Source: Catenaria anguillulae PL171 (taxonomy: Eukaryota; Blastocladiomycota; Blastocladiomycetes; Blastocladiales; Catenariaceae). From it: DNA of 64,000 bases. The notes under the pieces are model-generated. The model saw only the letters and a list, made by a program, of their open reading frames with translations, was not told where the DNA came from and made no database searches. The DNA lies in contig MCFL01000029.1 of assembly GCA_002102555.1 (NCBI GenBank), forward strand, positions 62,001 through 126,000. Direction: 5' to 3'. Within the stretch, counting starts at the first letter, position 1; each line of letters opens with the position of its first letter. Made by a program: the position numbers and the translations under genes. Positions 47,583-63,146 of this stretch are shown in pieces.

Positions 47583-48766
47583 GGTATTATGGCTTAATTG
47601 CCAGTCAGAGTTTGAAGAATAATGCAAGAGCGAGCGCGGGGAGACATCCTCAATAAGAAATAAAAAAAATTAAGAAGTCAGCCACACTTTCAAAAATTGA
47701 TGCAAAAGCAAAACACGAAATGTGCGAATCTGCGATCCATCCATCCCTCCGCCAGACAACATGGATGTAGAAACGGTTGGTCGGTTCACCACCGGACAGA
47801 GTCACTGGAAAGTGGACATACCAGAAGGTAAGGAGACAATGGTCAATAGACAACAGTCTATCACACGTTTGGTGGATGGCGGGCAGCGTTTGCCTTTTGT
47901 GCAACAGGCGCTCGCTTGGTTGCTACTCTAGCACAGTAGATGGTCCCGCCGCAACTCTGTTGGCAGCGCCAACCTCTTTGAATGAGGTACAGTGGCCTGG
48001 CCTGGATGTGAATGCAAGCGGAATGCGGATGATTTCTTGCAATAGTTGGCCAGCGAAGCGCAGCAGCAGCAGGTTTGGCACGCTGAGTGGCGACTGGCGA
48101 CGCAATGGATGATGGATCGCAGCACTCGAGTGACTGAAGCGGGTGTGGACTTGACACGGCGGTCAACTACTAATAGCGGCAAGGCGGGCAGGGACTGGTG
48201 GGTATGTATGGGGCGTCGCTCCGTCGTAAATTTGGTCTACCAGCGGGAGAATGACTGGGTACATGGAATTCAATCGGTTGTGCAGTAATCGAAAGAGAAG
48301 TGCGAGAAAACCTGTTGGTGACTGACTGTCAGGCAACACATATACGCGATGGCGGACCCAAGGAGTCGGTCGACAAGAGCACGGATGGCGAAGGTATCCC
48401 GACAGTCGATTATTGGCTGTGACGAGAAACTTGTGGCGGGAATGCGAAATTGTCTCACGGCTCGAGGAAACATCTGGCCGAGTGGAGAGGCATGCGCCCA
48501 ACCTGACGTGTCTTTCATGACAACGCCGTGAGGCGCCACTCGGCCGAACTCAACTCGTCCTTGCCCGATCATGCAATCAACCTCTCATCTGTGACGCCTC
48601 CCAGTTCTCGTCCAACCACCACATTCATTTACAAGCTGGAGCACAACTTGCTGCACAAGTGACAAAGGGCAGAGTACTTACGAGCACATACATTGGATAT
48701 AGATATACAAACAAAGTCGCTGCAGCAACCCACCGCAGCAAATCATCCCCCCCCCCCCCCGCATAA
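47583..48766. other. Intergenic with a 14-nt poly(C) run
   Basis: From the start of the ankyrin/DIL gene to the stop of MND1. A C run at 48747-48760 lies just past the MND1 stop. Short ORFs here show no family resemblance. Confidence 0.6.
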
Positions 48767-49753
48767 TCAAACCGTATCCAAATCCTCTGGCACGCCAAAC
48801 CCCTTGAACAACCCATCCGCATTCTCACTGCCAAACTTGTCCCTGACCCACCCTTGCAACGCAAACATGTTTTCCGTCCACCGATTCACGCCTTGCTTGC
48901 ACACGTCCACTTGTGCAAGTGTTTGCTGATGTACTTCCGGGTCGCAGTCCCGGTACGACTCGAGCTCCACTTGCATGGCCGCAATGTCTGCTTGCAACTG
49001 CTCGATTTCGGCCAACAGGGCAAGCCGGTCGGGCGTGGGTTCGCGAGAGACGGTGGCGCGGGCAAGCGAGGATTGCAGCTGGGTTAGGTCTTGGGTCAGG
49101 TCGGCAGATTGGCATGTCAGGGAGTCGAGTTGCAGGCGTTTCTATCATAGGATGTGAATAGATCACGTCGGTAGGTGAGCAAACCCACTGACTGGGAGAA
49201 GGGGACATGATGGGATGGCTGATCGAGAAACAACATACAGCTTTGACGGCGGCCGAGGGAAAGGACCAAAAGTAGTTGGACGAGCCGATCTTTTCGCACA
49301 TGACTTCACCATCGTCGACGAGTTGTTGTAGGACTTCCTTGACAGACTGGGAAGCTTTGGTTGTTGTTGTTGTTTTTGGTTTCGTGGGCCAGAGTCAGGC
49401 CCGATTCTCAAGACAACGAAGGCGACGACGACGACGGGTAGAGCAATCCATCGAACGTACTGATTCCCTTTGTCTTTGGTGCAATCTTTTCGAGGTCCTT
49501 GAGGGTGTAGACGTCCTTCTGCAAAACGAGAGTGAAGCGAACATGGCGGGATAGAGGTCGGTTGGTGTTTGGGCAAGGGAGGAAGTAAGGGGGAGGAGAG
49601 CATGTACAGTTTCGTGAAAGATTTCAAGCATGCGCTTACGCTTGTCGTCGGCAGAGACTCCCTTGGCCTGTTGGTTGGTTCGTTGCAATTCTGGGTGTGA
49701 GTCACTGTGGTCAGGTCAGCCTGAGGTCAACGGACAGTCGACGAGCGGACCAT
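48767..49753 (-). CDS. MND1: Meiotic recombination protein Mnd1 (N-terminal exon uncertain)
   Basis: Four coding exons are clear on the minus strand: one ending at 49608, then 49518-49461, 49354-49239 and 49141-48767. In order they encode [53 protein letters not shown] with SNYFWSFPS, and a coiled coil ending RWTENMF and [10 protein letters not shown]. Each block aligns with Mnd1 of yeast and human. Mnd1 pairs with Hop2 and promotes Dmc1/Rad51 strand invasion between homologues in meiosis. The winged-helix head and leucine-zipper tail are both present. No Met is in frame just before KGVS, so a tiny first exon is needed; the ATG at 49753 is a candidate but its splice join is unproven. Confidence 0.9.
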
Positions 49754-51962
<2,209 letters not shown>

Positions 51963-52721
51963 GTTTCACTAGCCATTGCATTTGCAACTTGGGACTTTTT
52001 GCTGGGCCCCCCGTGTTGTGCAATCCCACAATTCGCTTAGTTTCTTTGTTGTTGATCTTGCCACAAGTTCCCCATCCTTGCGTTTTTTTTTCTCCTTTAC
52101 ATGTATGAAGTAAACATTTTTTCTTCTCGGTTTTCTCTTTCCTCTCTCCAAGTGTGCCCCGCATGTGTTGCGCTTCTGTCCCCACCACCACCAAACATCC
52201 ACCCGACAAATCGGTGATTCAATACAGTGAATGAATGGAAATGAAATGGAACGAATCTTGATCTGGGCTTTTTTTTTGTGTCGATTGCAGTTGGTGGCCG
52301 ATCTTCTCCGAGAGCGTCTCGACTGTGGGTCGCCGATCGTCAATGCAGGTGCATTATGAAACTGCCAACCACACACTTGACCCATGCAGACCAAATGATA
52401 CCTTGAGCAATCGAATTGCATTGGCGCCTGGTCTACAGCATACCTCCGATACTCTCAACGTCGTGTCCAACGTCGACCAAACCTCCGTCGCCGTCGCCCT
52501 CCCAACTCCATCCATTTGCATCCCTGGCATTTCCGCGCACATAGTCCAACTTGAGCTCGACTCGATTTCGAAGCAACATCCCAGCCAGCCCATCATGGTG
52601 TTTCCGATTCTCGCACGGTCCGTCTGCTCGTCCCCCTTCCCACTCGTCATTCAACCTGCGAGCCCCGCCTCACAAGGATTGTGCATTTCATCCTTCCAGC
52701 GCGCTCGTCGCATTTGCACCC
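51963..52721. other. Intergenic between ATP2 and the 53-residue gene
   Basis: 3' region of ATP2, then the leader of the next small gene. T runs at 52086-52093 and near 52270. No other gene supported. Confidence 0.6.
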
Positions 52722-52961
52722 ATGGCTCAAAAGTACATTACACAAGCGTTGCTACGGTCACCCATGTTTCATGCTTTTGTTCGGCAGTCCGAAATTCACG
52801 TAGACAAGGCCAGTAAAGCAGGTACGTACATGTGCTCGTCGTCGTCTGGGACGGAGACCGTCGAGGTCTGATGGTAGGTATGATAACGTGTGTATGTAGC
52901 GGCAAAAAAAGCAGAAGAGTTTGCACAGCAGGCGAAACGCAACATCAAGAACTTGCGATGA
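52722..52961 (+). CDS. Tiny spliced protein, 53 aa, unknown
   Basis: Exons 52722-52821 and 52900-52961; 78-nt phase-1 intron with a GTACGT donor and TGTAG acceptor. The product starts MAQKYITQALLRSPMFHAF and, across the intron, becomes a lysine-rich helix (ASKAAAKKAEEFAQQAKRN) ending KNLR before a TGA. The amphipathic, basic composition and the clean frame across the intron support a real gene that a single-ORF scan misses. It could be a small mitochondrial or ribosome-associated protein; no family is recognised. Confidence 0.6.
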
Positions 52962-53458
52962 GGACGACGATGGGTTGCGTTTTGATTTTCTCCCATATTG
53001 TGGCTGGTATTGTCTGAATGACTTTGTACATATGTATGCTTGTTCATTTTGTTGTTTGCATGTGGGGCAATGTGTCCATCGACTCCTCGTTCCAAGAAGC
53101 TGTATAGCCGCATGATTGGAGAGCTCGTCTGACAAATGGAGACTTCCTCGAAATCGCGCTGGTTGAAATCCTGGGGAAACGTTGACAGGCGAGGATAAAT
53201 AAATGAGCTCGACTCTTGACGAGGATGGTTGTGCTGAGAGGAATGGGCGAGTGCCAGCGGAGCTAAATCGTTGCCTTGCTGCTGCTGGATGGTTGTTGGG
53301 CTGGATGGTGAGGTGTGAACGGAGGCGCGGGCGAGCGAGGAGATGAGTCAGGCAGGCCTGACTGAGTTGACATAGGCGGAGGAGGAGTTCTGTGAGGTGT
53401 GCGAAAAGCGGGAATCAGTGAGAATCGCGCTTGGTGGGTGTGCGAAAAAGTGACATAC
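52962..53458. other. Convergent 3' intergenic region
   Basis: Between the 3' ends of the 53-residue gene (+) and the zinc-finger gene (-). Nothing else recognised. Confidence 0.6.
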
Positions 53459-53853
53459 CTACGTTGGGCGGCCCGTACGACTCATCTTGATGGGCTCATA
53501 CCAGAGATCCCAATCAAAGAATTTGTTGACAATAGCTGGCCTCACCTGTAAAGCACGCCAATCCGTGACTAAGCGTTAGTTCTGTAAACACATCTGACGC
53601 TGTCAAAGCGAGAGATTCTGCATACCATGTCATTTGCTTCGATAAAGAAATCGTTGGCCGTGGCAAATGTGAAAGACTCGCCATAGGTTCCGCCGCTGCC
53701 GCGCTGCGCCAATCGCCATTGCTCGTAGGCCTGCTGATGCCCTTGTGAACGTGCATGGCTGGACAGGAAGCTACTTTTGCTCTTGAGGCCTTGGTGCTCA
53801 CCCTTGGTAGGGCACAATAGACAGTATCCCCGATCTGATTTCTTCTTCGGCAT
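53459..53853 (-). CDS. Small C2H2-like zinc-finger protein, 104 aa
   Basis: Exons 53853-53626 and 53545-53459; 80-nt phase-0 intron. After a basic MPKKKSDRG start there is one finger, C11-x2-C14 followed by H33-x5-H39 (SSHARSQGH). This C2-H-x5-H spacing is seen in U1-type or matrin-type fingers that bind RNA or double-stranded nucleic acid. The rest is acidic or aromatic (AIVNKFFDWDLWYEPIK) and ends MSRTGRPT. Nucleic-acid binding is inferred. The finger loop is longer than in a classical C2H2. Confidence 0.65.
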
Positions 53854-55740
53854 CGTTCCTTTTCGTCGTTGGGCTTGAGGCTAGTTTTTGGCTGGGTGGA
53901 TGGACGAGTGTAATGGCCATGGGCCTGCTGCAACTGCCGGTGGCTCTACAGTCCGAAGTTTTCCGGAAGTGACGGGGGAGTGTTGGACTTGCAGGGAATG
54001 CGTTAAATGTGAATGGATGAGGCCTTTGCGTAAACTTGACTCGATACTTGAGAGGCCACATGCGTCAGTTTTGCCCATGCAGTGCATAAATGTGCTGCCA
54101 TGACAATGGAAAGCTGATGATCTACATGGTTCAGCCCTCTCTGCTTCCCAGCTGTCCGGCTTTCCGCTGCTTTCGAGCTCTGAACCGGTCGCCCAAGCAA
54201 CCTGGTTCCAGCTGGTCAAGACGTCTTCCGTCGATTCGGTCCTCACAAGCGACCTCAACGTCAAGCCATTCCGACCTCCAGCAATGTACCCGGTGCATTC
54301 CCCCCCTCCCCACCTCCCAATCTTCCAGGCAAGTACAGAGTTGGTATGGCTGACGATGTCTGTCCACCTTCCTCTCACCCATCCTCCCCTCCCGCTGCCC
54401 AGACGCGTCAATGCGACGCCCACACGCGTTGCAGGCGCTAATTTCTCGGGCGACAACCATAATTGCACATTCGTGAAGACCAGTAAGACTGAAGATGAAC
54501 GTCAGGCATCGCTTTAGGACAAAAAGGCGCGACATGTCATCCTCAGTGAGGGTAGTCGGCGCCTCTTGTGGCTGTTCTTCTCTCAATCACGTGTCAGCTA
54601 CCAGCTGGAGAAGGCACCGCAACAATCGATAATCGAGCACATACATCAATTCTCGGCGTCATTTGCCACAAGTTCGGCAGCAGCAGTTGGTTTGACCCGT
54701 CGTTCGCGAGCAGGCAACATGGCTGGTAACGATTCAGAGTGACAGGCAGAACCTCGACATCGCTACACTCACCAGAATCTGAGCTAAATGATTGACCCCA
54801 AAACTGTGATACACTTGACTGAGCTCGCGACCACGTGATGGGGTATGTATGTCAACGGATCCTTTGAGTTGATCCCGAGACTGGCTCTATATCGAGTTGG
54901 TGCATCATTGAGGTCATAATGTGTGTGTATCAGGAAGAGTTGCAGGAAAGCGCGCCTAGGAATTGAGATGTTGCATGCTCGTTCGTTAGCGGTTCGCTTT
55001 GGCTGGTTTTCACGACGGAAGGAGTCCTCAGTTTCTTTTCCCCAAATGACTTGAGTCCAACGGGTTTTTTCACCTCATCCAGTTTTCGGCTGTCGGGTGC
55101 AGAACAACATGTTGCGCTTCGCGCCATGGGGCCATAGGTTTCGAGCAGAGTCACAATGTCCATATTGCTGCTGCGGGTTCGGGATTGGGGCCAGCTCATC
55201 CACGTATACCCCCCATGTGCACCAAGCATCAAGTATGTCGGAGAAACCGTGGAAATTCTATGTCGATAGGCAGCTGGCCTTTATTATTCACCCGAGCATG
55301 CATTGTTCCGCCTGCAGCGCGACATTCTAACAAGGGCATCTTGCCGCAAATGGATACATGTGTCAGGGTGACTCAAGTGGAGCGTTCCAATTCAGACCTC
55401 GAAGACAGAGCCCATGCACATGGTTCCTTTTTTATCACTTACCCGTTTGAGGGCACGAACGAACGGTCGCGAAGGGTGGGAGACACGAATTGGCGTTAGG
55501 TCGGTTGAATCGCGAGCTCAAGCTCAACCAACTGGAACAAGATGATCGTGTTTCGTTGAAGCTCGCGATGGAGCTTGCTGCTGCCACAGCCAGTCAGATC
55601 CGGCAGGAAATCGACAAAAGGATTTGGCATCCCTCTGTCATCCGCCCTTATCTCTCTCCTCAACCCGGAATCTGTCAATATCTGCAGCCCTCCCGAACTC
55701 GCATTTATGCAATCCAAAATAGCCCCATCTTGCAACAAAA
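53854..55740. other. Long intergenic stretch with weak ORFs
   Basis: Nearly 1.9 kb without a convincing gene. Minus-strand frames at 54480-54725 (LPARERRVKPTAAAELV; TLTEDDMSRLFVLKR) and 54930-55130 (KLDEVKKPVGLKSFG) look somewhat protein-like, but I could not join them into a model with valid splice sites. They may be decayed genes. Confidence 0.4.
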
Positions 55741-56851
55741 ATGAACCCATTCTCTGCCCCTCGTCTCGCTGCCCTTGCCTTGTCGGCCGCCTCCACTGCC
55801 GGCCTGGCCAAAGCCAAAACGTCCAAGGAAACCAGTAGCTCGCCACAAAAGCCCACAAAAGAGACCCATGTGTGCGCCAAGGTATCCACAGCTGCCCAAA
55901 AGGTCAAGAATGTGGCCGGCGCTGTTCCCATCAAAGTCGCGTCCATGTTTGCGGCCTACGCGATTGGGCAAGTCTCGCGTCTCCTCATTGAGTCGCTGCC
56001 CCTCGGCCACCGACTCTGGGCATGGTACCATCAAGAAGGGTCATGGCCCACATGCCATGCCGCTTCCCGACCTCGGCACACCTAGCGCGTACCAGGCCAT
56101 CGCCTATGGCTCGAGGGACGTACCCACCATCGACTTTGCCAAATTGCCCGAGTGCTTCACGCACTCGATTGCCGTGGTCGAGCGATGGTTGCTGCGCGAC
56201 CTCGGCGTGCACCGCCTGTCCACGTGCGTGTTGCGGAACAAGCTCGTTAAGTCGTTCTACGACCCGACGACAGGTGCCCGCCTACCAACCGCCGTCTCTT
56301 GTGCTCCAATACGCCGCCACCGCTCGTTGACGTTTTATCGCACCCTGTCGACCAGCACAAGACCATGCCTCACGACTTTCAAGGCCAAGGTCCAGGAGCG
56401 CGAAGCCACCATTGCGGCCGAAGAGTCCCAGTACAGCACGCCCAAGCCAACGCCGCCCGACTACAAGCACGACCTGCACGTGTGGACGTCGGCAGAGGTT
56501 TCTGAGTTTTGCGTCGCGCAAGTCGTCAAGGACATTCCAGCCGAGTTCTGCGATCGCTGCGCTGCCGAGAAATATGCCGAAATGGTTCTCGTTGGCCTGG
56601 ATGCCCTCGAGCCGGTCACTGGGAACGAGCTCGTGCGCAAGGTGCAAGTCTCGCGCATCCTTGTTGCCTTCAAGACCACAAATGGCGCCATGTCCATTCG
56701 TGCATCAAGGCCGACCGCTCGTCGCTGTGCCGAAACGACAAACCCCATGACGTGCAACTCGCTGCTAGCTATTCCGAGGATTCTACGACGTGTACCTGCG
56801 CAAGCGCCGCCTCATGGGCTCGTGGCTCAACACATGTCTGATCGTCTCTGA
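55741..56851 (+). pseudogene. Frameshifted gene with a possible SAM-like domain
   Basis: An ATG at 55741 opens an Ala/Lys-rich N-terminus (MNPFSAPRLAALALSAAS), then VPIKVASMFAAYAIGQV. That frame closes at 56085. A second frame takes over near 56035-56045 without splice signals and reads DVPTIDFAKLPECFTHSIAV, then VQEREATIAAEESQYSTPKP and VWTSAEVSEFCVAQVV, which resembles the start of a SAM domain. It stops at 56851. The switch without an intron suggests a decayed gene or a sequence error. Function unknown. Confidence 0.45.
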
Positions 56852-57109
56852 TCGTGTCGTGGTCGTGGACAGTCTTCGACTTCATCCGGACATCATTGAA
56901 AGTTGATCTCCGCCGTCCATGCCTCCGATTGTGACATGCATATGCCAGCTCTAGTCAAAAACAAAGAATCACCTCCCGACGCATTTCTTTTCAATGTAGC
57001 AAATAACCCAGCGCAATTACCATGCTGTAACGGCTCTCACCCGAGTACACCGTTGCGGCCCGTGAATCTTTCTCCTCGCCCAACGGGGTCGTCCAGCACG
57101 AACACCACT

Positions 57110-57460
57110 CGAACCGGGAGCCTTATGACCGACTTGGGCTCTTTGACCTTCCCACGGACGTGCTCTAATTGTTGATTACTCCTTTGTGCGGTTACCTGCC
57201 TTCAGCCCCTGCCGTCAATCTGGCCTACACATGCAAGATCGCGGCCTCGCTCGTTCTCCCACACCTGTACTCTGCAGCCCAACTCTTCCCTTGGCGTGCT
57301 TCCCATCCTGCACTCGACGGTATCGACTCGCCCCGAACTCGCTGCACACGTCCGTCAATTGTGGGATATATCGACCTTTTCTTTTCCTTCTCGCAATTTG
57401 ATCGAGTATCCACTGCCATACAACACTCGAAACCCACTCCAAACTCTGCCCTCATTTCGG
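57110..57460 (+). pseudogene. F-box protein remnant
   Basis: The frame reads LGLFDLPTDVL, a TAA at 57166-57168, then LLITPLCGYLPSAPAVNLAY, which together resemble an F-box. In another frame, from about 57290, ILHSTVSTRPELAAHVRQLW is typical of the region following the F-box in fungal F-box/LRR proteins. An in-frame stop plus a frame change mark this as a dead copy. It is not clearly related to the WWRP family. Confidence 0.5.
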
Positions 57461-57850
57461 TCGATAGCCCAGGTCTTTCCAGAAGTATCCCAAACAACCC
57501 AAATGCCCGCCATGAGATGCGACCGCAAGCGCTCACTCTGCGCTGTTCTGAGCATACGCTTGGATAGACCGATGCGGAGCAGCGACTCAAGCAATCCGAG
57601 ATTCCCATAGCGACACAACACGCCAATGAGCTTGTAACCAAACGTGGTTGGTCGGGAGGTGACGGGTGCGGCAAATTGTGTTCAGTACCAATTGAGCAAT
57701 TCGCGCTTTTGGGCGGGCCGCGCTGAGGAGTACAGATGCGATTGACGTGAGAGTGGAAGCGGCCAAGGTCGATTCTTGAGGCCAGCATGGACGCATTCGA
57801 ATGGCGGGCCGACCCGACGCCCTAGACGTAAGTGGACTCGGAGGAGGCGA

Positions 57851-58063
57851 TCAGGACGAGAAAGAGCTTGAGAGTCGATGGGATTTACATTGGTTTGACA
57901 GCACTTGGAGCAAGGCCAGCATGGAGCCGTGCTGGGCTGCGAAGTCGGGCACAACAGCACCCACTTGAGAAGGGAAAGTGAGCATTGATGTGGTGGCGAG
58001 CATGTGCTCCGTGAGCACGAGGGGGAGATGGACGCTGGGTGGGCTGTCGTCGGACATAATCAT
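57851..58063 (-). CDS. Weak candidate: start of an ankyrin-like protein
   Basis: A 70-codon frame from the ATG at 58063 encodes HLPLVLTEHMLATT and VVPDFAAQHGSMLALLQVL. This loosely resembles the first helices of the ankyrin-like proteins of this lineage (compare the left-edge gene). It stops within 220 nt, so it is either spliced onward or a fragment. Confidence 0.25.
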   Translation of the reverse strand: MIMSDDSPPSVHLPLVLTEHMLATTSMLTFPSQVGAVVPDFAAQHGSMLALLQVLSNQCKSHRLSSSFSS

Positions 58064-58357
58064 TGCATGGTTCGGCCTTCGCTCCTTACAAGCCAAACTC
58101 GTGCTTGACTGATGTGATTGACAGTATGCGTGGGAATCAGCACAAGAAAACGCTGATGCTGCCGCGTACATAAACCACATGAATGAATGCATTGGTTCTC
58201 GCAAGTACAATCGCCTCACAATCGGACACGCACAGCACACCCAAGGCAAAGACAAGTTGAACCACAAAAACACATGCAAACATCCATCACCAACCTCAAT
58301 CTCACGACTTTGCCCATGGTTCACACTTCCTCTCACCAACTCAAGTCACCAGTCCAC

Positions 58358-60396
<2,039 letters not shown>

Positions 60397-61787
60397 GTTG
60401 GTTGGACAGATGGGTTGGCGGATAATGGATTGGTGGGTAGGGGGAAACGTCTACTTTGCGTCTAGTCTTGCGATGTGTATGAAGAAAAGGAGGAAGTCAC
60501 AGAGTGCAATGGGAGACCGGCAACCAGAGGACAATGTGTAAGCGTGGGAAGATTCGTAGGAGGGAGAGTATCGGCAAAGCAGGGTAGAGAACTACATAGT
60601 TCAGAGGCGAATGCATTGGGGAATGCCGGGCCTATTTGTATGTATGGCGATGGGAAGTTGCTCGGTTCTGCTTCCAGCACCTTGTGTTGCAGAGTCGGCG
60701 AGCAAACCCAGAAACGTGCTAACGTTGTGGCATTATGGTGGGGAGACTTTCCAAAGGTAACCGAAATCGGTGGTGAATGGGGCGGCATGACCCTGGCATC
60801 TCAAAACACAAACATCCGGACGCATGCAAGGTCAAGCCAATGAACAGGTGGAGTTGGTGGTGTGGGGTTTCTCCGCGCAAGCAAGTGTGAGACGACGAAT
60901 CTGATCTTCGAGTGAGTGGCCGACCATTGAACCTGAGACAAGACCCCTGTTTGCGTTTGAGACCGCCGATCGCGTCAACCCGCGTGTGCGCGTGGAGAGC
61001 TCGAAACTGGCGTCGTGGCTCAGTGCAACTGAAGAGAGAGCTTTGTGTGCTCCGTGCACGATTTCTGTACTTTCCGGCGTCTCGGGTAGGATGATGACTG
61101 GCGGCTACCGGACAACCCAGGCAAGTGGGAGCAGGTGAGCGGGTGGCGCGGGTGTTGTCTGGGGCTGAGTGGCTGGCGAAACGCGTGTTGTTGCCGAAGC
61201 TGTGGCATGAGTCACGTCCTTACGGTGCACTTGTCTACCAGGTCTTTCGCAGTGTGAAGGTAATGTAAGGTTAGCTCAATTCGCTCAGCGGAATTCCGAG
61301 ATGCCGAGCATAGAACGAATCAAGGATTTTCCCTCGTTTCTCGAGATCGAGGTGCATTTCACGTTCATGACTTGGCCATCCGTAACAGTGTGTCGGTTTC
61401 ATCTTGTCTCACACACACCCTTATGTGCTGACAGGCTGACTTGTCAGACATGCTGGTCTTGATGTTATGCTGGCATGCAATTCAAGCATTTGTCCGGTGA
61501 TCCCTGTTCTCCACTGTCGGTCTGCTACAGCTCCAATCATTCCATAGAATCTGTGAGGTCGCCCCCCAAAACAGGATTGACAAATGTTGAATGAATAATA
61601 CGGATGATACAGAATCGAGACAATGAATGAGCAAATGTACAAATGAAACGGTGACAATACAGATATCTCCCGAGCGGATGATATTGACGAGCGCTGATGT
61701 GGGTTATGGGCAATCACGACCAAACGGGGAATGGAAACAGAACATTGGAAGTATACGTTCAACAAACATGATTCGTCATGGCAGAAC
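60397..61787. other. Intergenic, upstream of the subtilase
   Basis: Promoter side of the subtilase at 60397-60600, then sequence downstream of the coiled-coil gene. No gene supported; exons following a possible donor at 61789 may lie here. Confidence 0.45.
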
Positions 61788-63146
61788 TTACTTGTGGGGT
61801 AAATGGCTAGCCGTGCCAGGCTTCGATTGCGCCAGTCCGAGGCCAAGCGTGGCACTTGCTGGCCAATATGCACGTGTGAATGTGGAGAGGGGTGGTGAAC
61901 CGGGTGGTGGATGGGTCGGAAGCGTGGTTGGCGGGTGTTGCGAGGAAGGACGAGCAGTTGATAATGGTGGACATGGAGGAGATGTCGCGCAAAGCGAATC
62001 AGAGGTGGGTGGACGAGTGGAAACGGGGACAGGTGACGGATTGGGTTCAAGGATGCCCCAAGGCGACGAAAGTGTGGACGTCGAAACAGGTGAAGCAATA
62101 GATGGATTGGCAGGCGAGACTTGTGGGTCGTGCGTCGATTGAGCTGGACGCAATAATCCGTGTGTAGTAGAACAAAATGGATCAGGTGGTCCATTTGCCG
62201 ATGCTTGAGAGACAGTCGGGAACGGATGCGGCGACATGGCACTCGCCTTGCGCGAGCGTTTCGACCGCTTTGGTTGGATCGAACTGGCAACGGCTGCGAC
62301 TTGCTGATACATGCTTGAGACGGCATTGAGCGCTTCGCCAGCAGCAACTGAGGCATCGTGGGCCGAGCTAGCGGCAACCGCCCTATCCTGCAGAGCCTGA
62401 GTCAGCTCGGCGCTGAGCTGGTCGAAACGCTCCTTGTTCTGCTGTTGAGCCAACTTGAGCTGCTCTGTGAGCGCCTCGCACTTGGATTCGAGGTCAAGAA
62501 TGGTGCGCTCTTGGCTGGAAATGACCTGGACGAGTTCCGCAGCCGTGCACGATTTGTCGTCCGTTGCAGGTGGCGTTGCGGCGGATTGAGTCGTGGGCTG
62601 GGCGGTTTCTGGACGGGAATAAGACGCAATAAGCAAGATGAGAAACGAGAACATTACCCAACGAGATCCAATCGATCGTATCCAGAACAATGACAAACCA
62701 GGGTTGGCCGTATCCATTGGGACACGCGTCGCAGGTGTTTGCGTCCCAATCGTCCGAGTGCAAGGACCTGTTGCCGAAACCGGTGCCGAGGAATTCGGTT
62801 CGGAATGATCCGGTGGGACAACGTCAGACAGCCACTGATCCCATTCTGGCCACGGAGCGGTTCTGTCTGGTGGATGCATTGGGTGTGGTGAAGCAACGGG
62901 ACGCGAGTAGTCGCATCGGTCGCCAGAAACTGGAGGCGGTGAAGGACAAGAACGAGAGGCAAACAGTCCAGGTGGGCAGAAATCGCCATGCGACTGGATA
63001 GAATCAGGCGGAATTGCGGCAAGGTGTGTAAGCAGGATCCCGAATGCGTTTGCGGCACAAGTCATCATGCATGAGTGCTGCGAGCAGCCGAGCGAGTGCA
63101 AGGCATGTGGAACGGATTGCGATGAAGGTGAAGCAGTGGTCGTCAT
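61788..63146 (-). CDS. Coiled-coil protein with a possible membrane helix, about 452 aa
   Basis: A single frame of 452 codons. An N-terminal region with several Cys is followed by GTQTPATRVP, then WVMFSFLILLIASY. That stretch could be a transmembrane helix or the translation of a small in-frame intron near 62622-62670. A clear heptad-rich region follows (ELVQVISSQERTILDLESKC, LTEQLKLAQQQNKERFDQLS), then KRSKRSRKAS and a long Pro/Ser/Thr-rich tail. The stop codon TAA sits inside CAAGTAAGT, so the frame might instead splice onward at 61789. Function unknown. Confidence 0.55.
   Translation of the reverse strand: MTTTASPSSQSVPHALHSLGCSQHSCMMTCAANAFGILLTHLAAIPPDSIQSHGDFCPPGLFASRSCPSPPPVSGDRCDYSRPVASPHPMHPPDRTAPWPEWDQWLSDVVPPDHSEPNSSAPVSATGPCTRTIGTQTPATRVPMDTANPGLSLFWIRSIGSRWVMFSFLILLIASYSRPETAQPTTQSAATPPATDDKSCTAAELVQVISSQERTILDLESKCEALTEQLKLAQQQNKERFDQLSAELTQALQDRAVAASSAHDASVAAGEALNAVSSMYQQVAAVASSIQPKRSKRSRKASAMSPHPFPTVSQASANGPPDPFCSTTHGLLRPAQSTHDPQVSPANPSIASPVSTSTLSSPWGILEPNPSPVPVSTRPPTSDSLCATSPPCPPLSTARPSSQHPPTTLPTHPPPGSPPLSTFTRAYWPASATLGLGLAQSKPGTASHLPHK

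Noticed and set aside
53881-54586. Overlapping minus-strand ORFs of 195 and 151 codons
   Set aside because: Composition looks random and no splice model joins them to the protein-like piece near 54500.
61421-62377. 318-codon minus-strand ORF
   Set aside because: Overlaps the coiled-coil gene in another frame and has no recognisable pattern; its lower part may be UTR.
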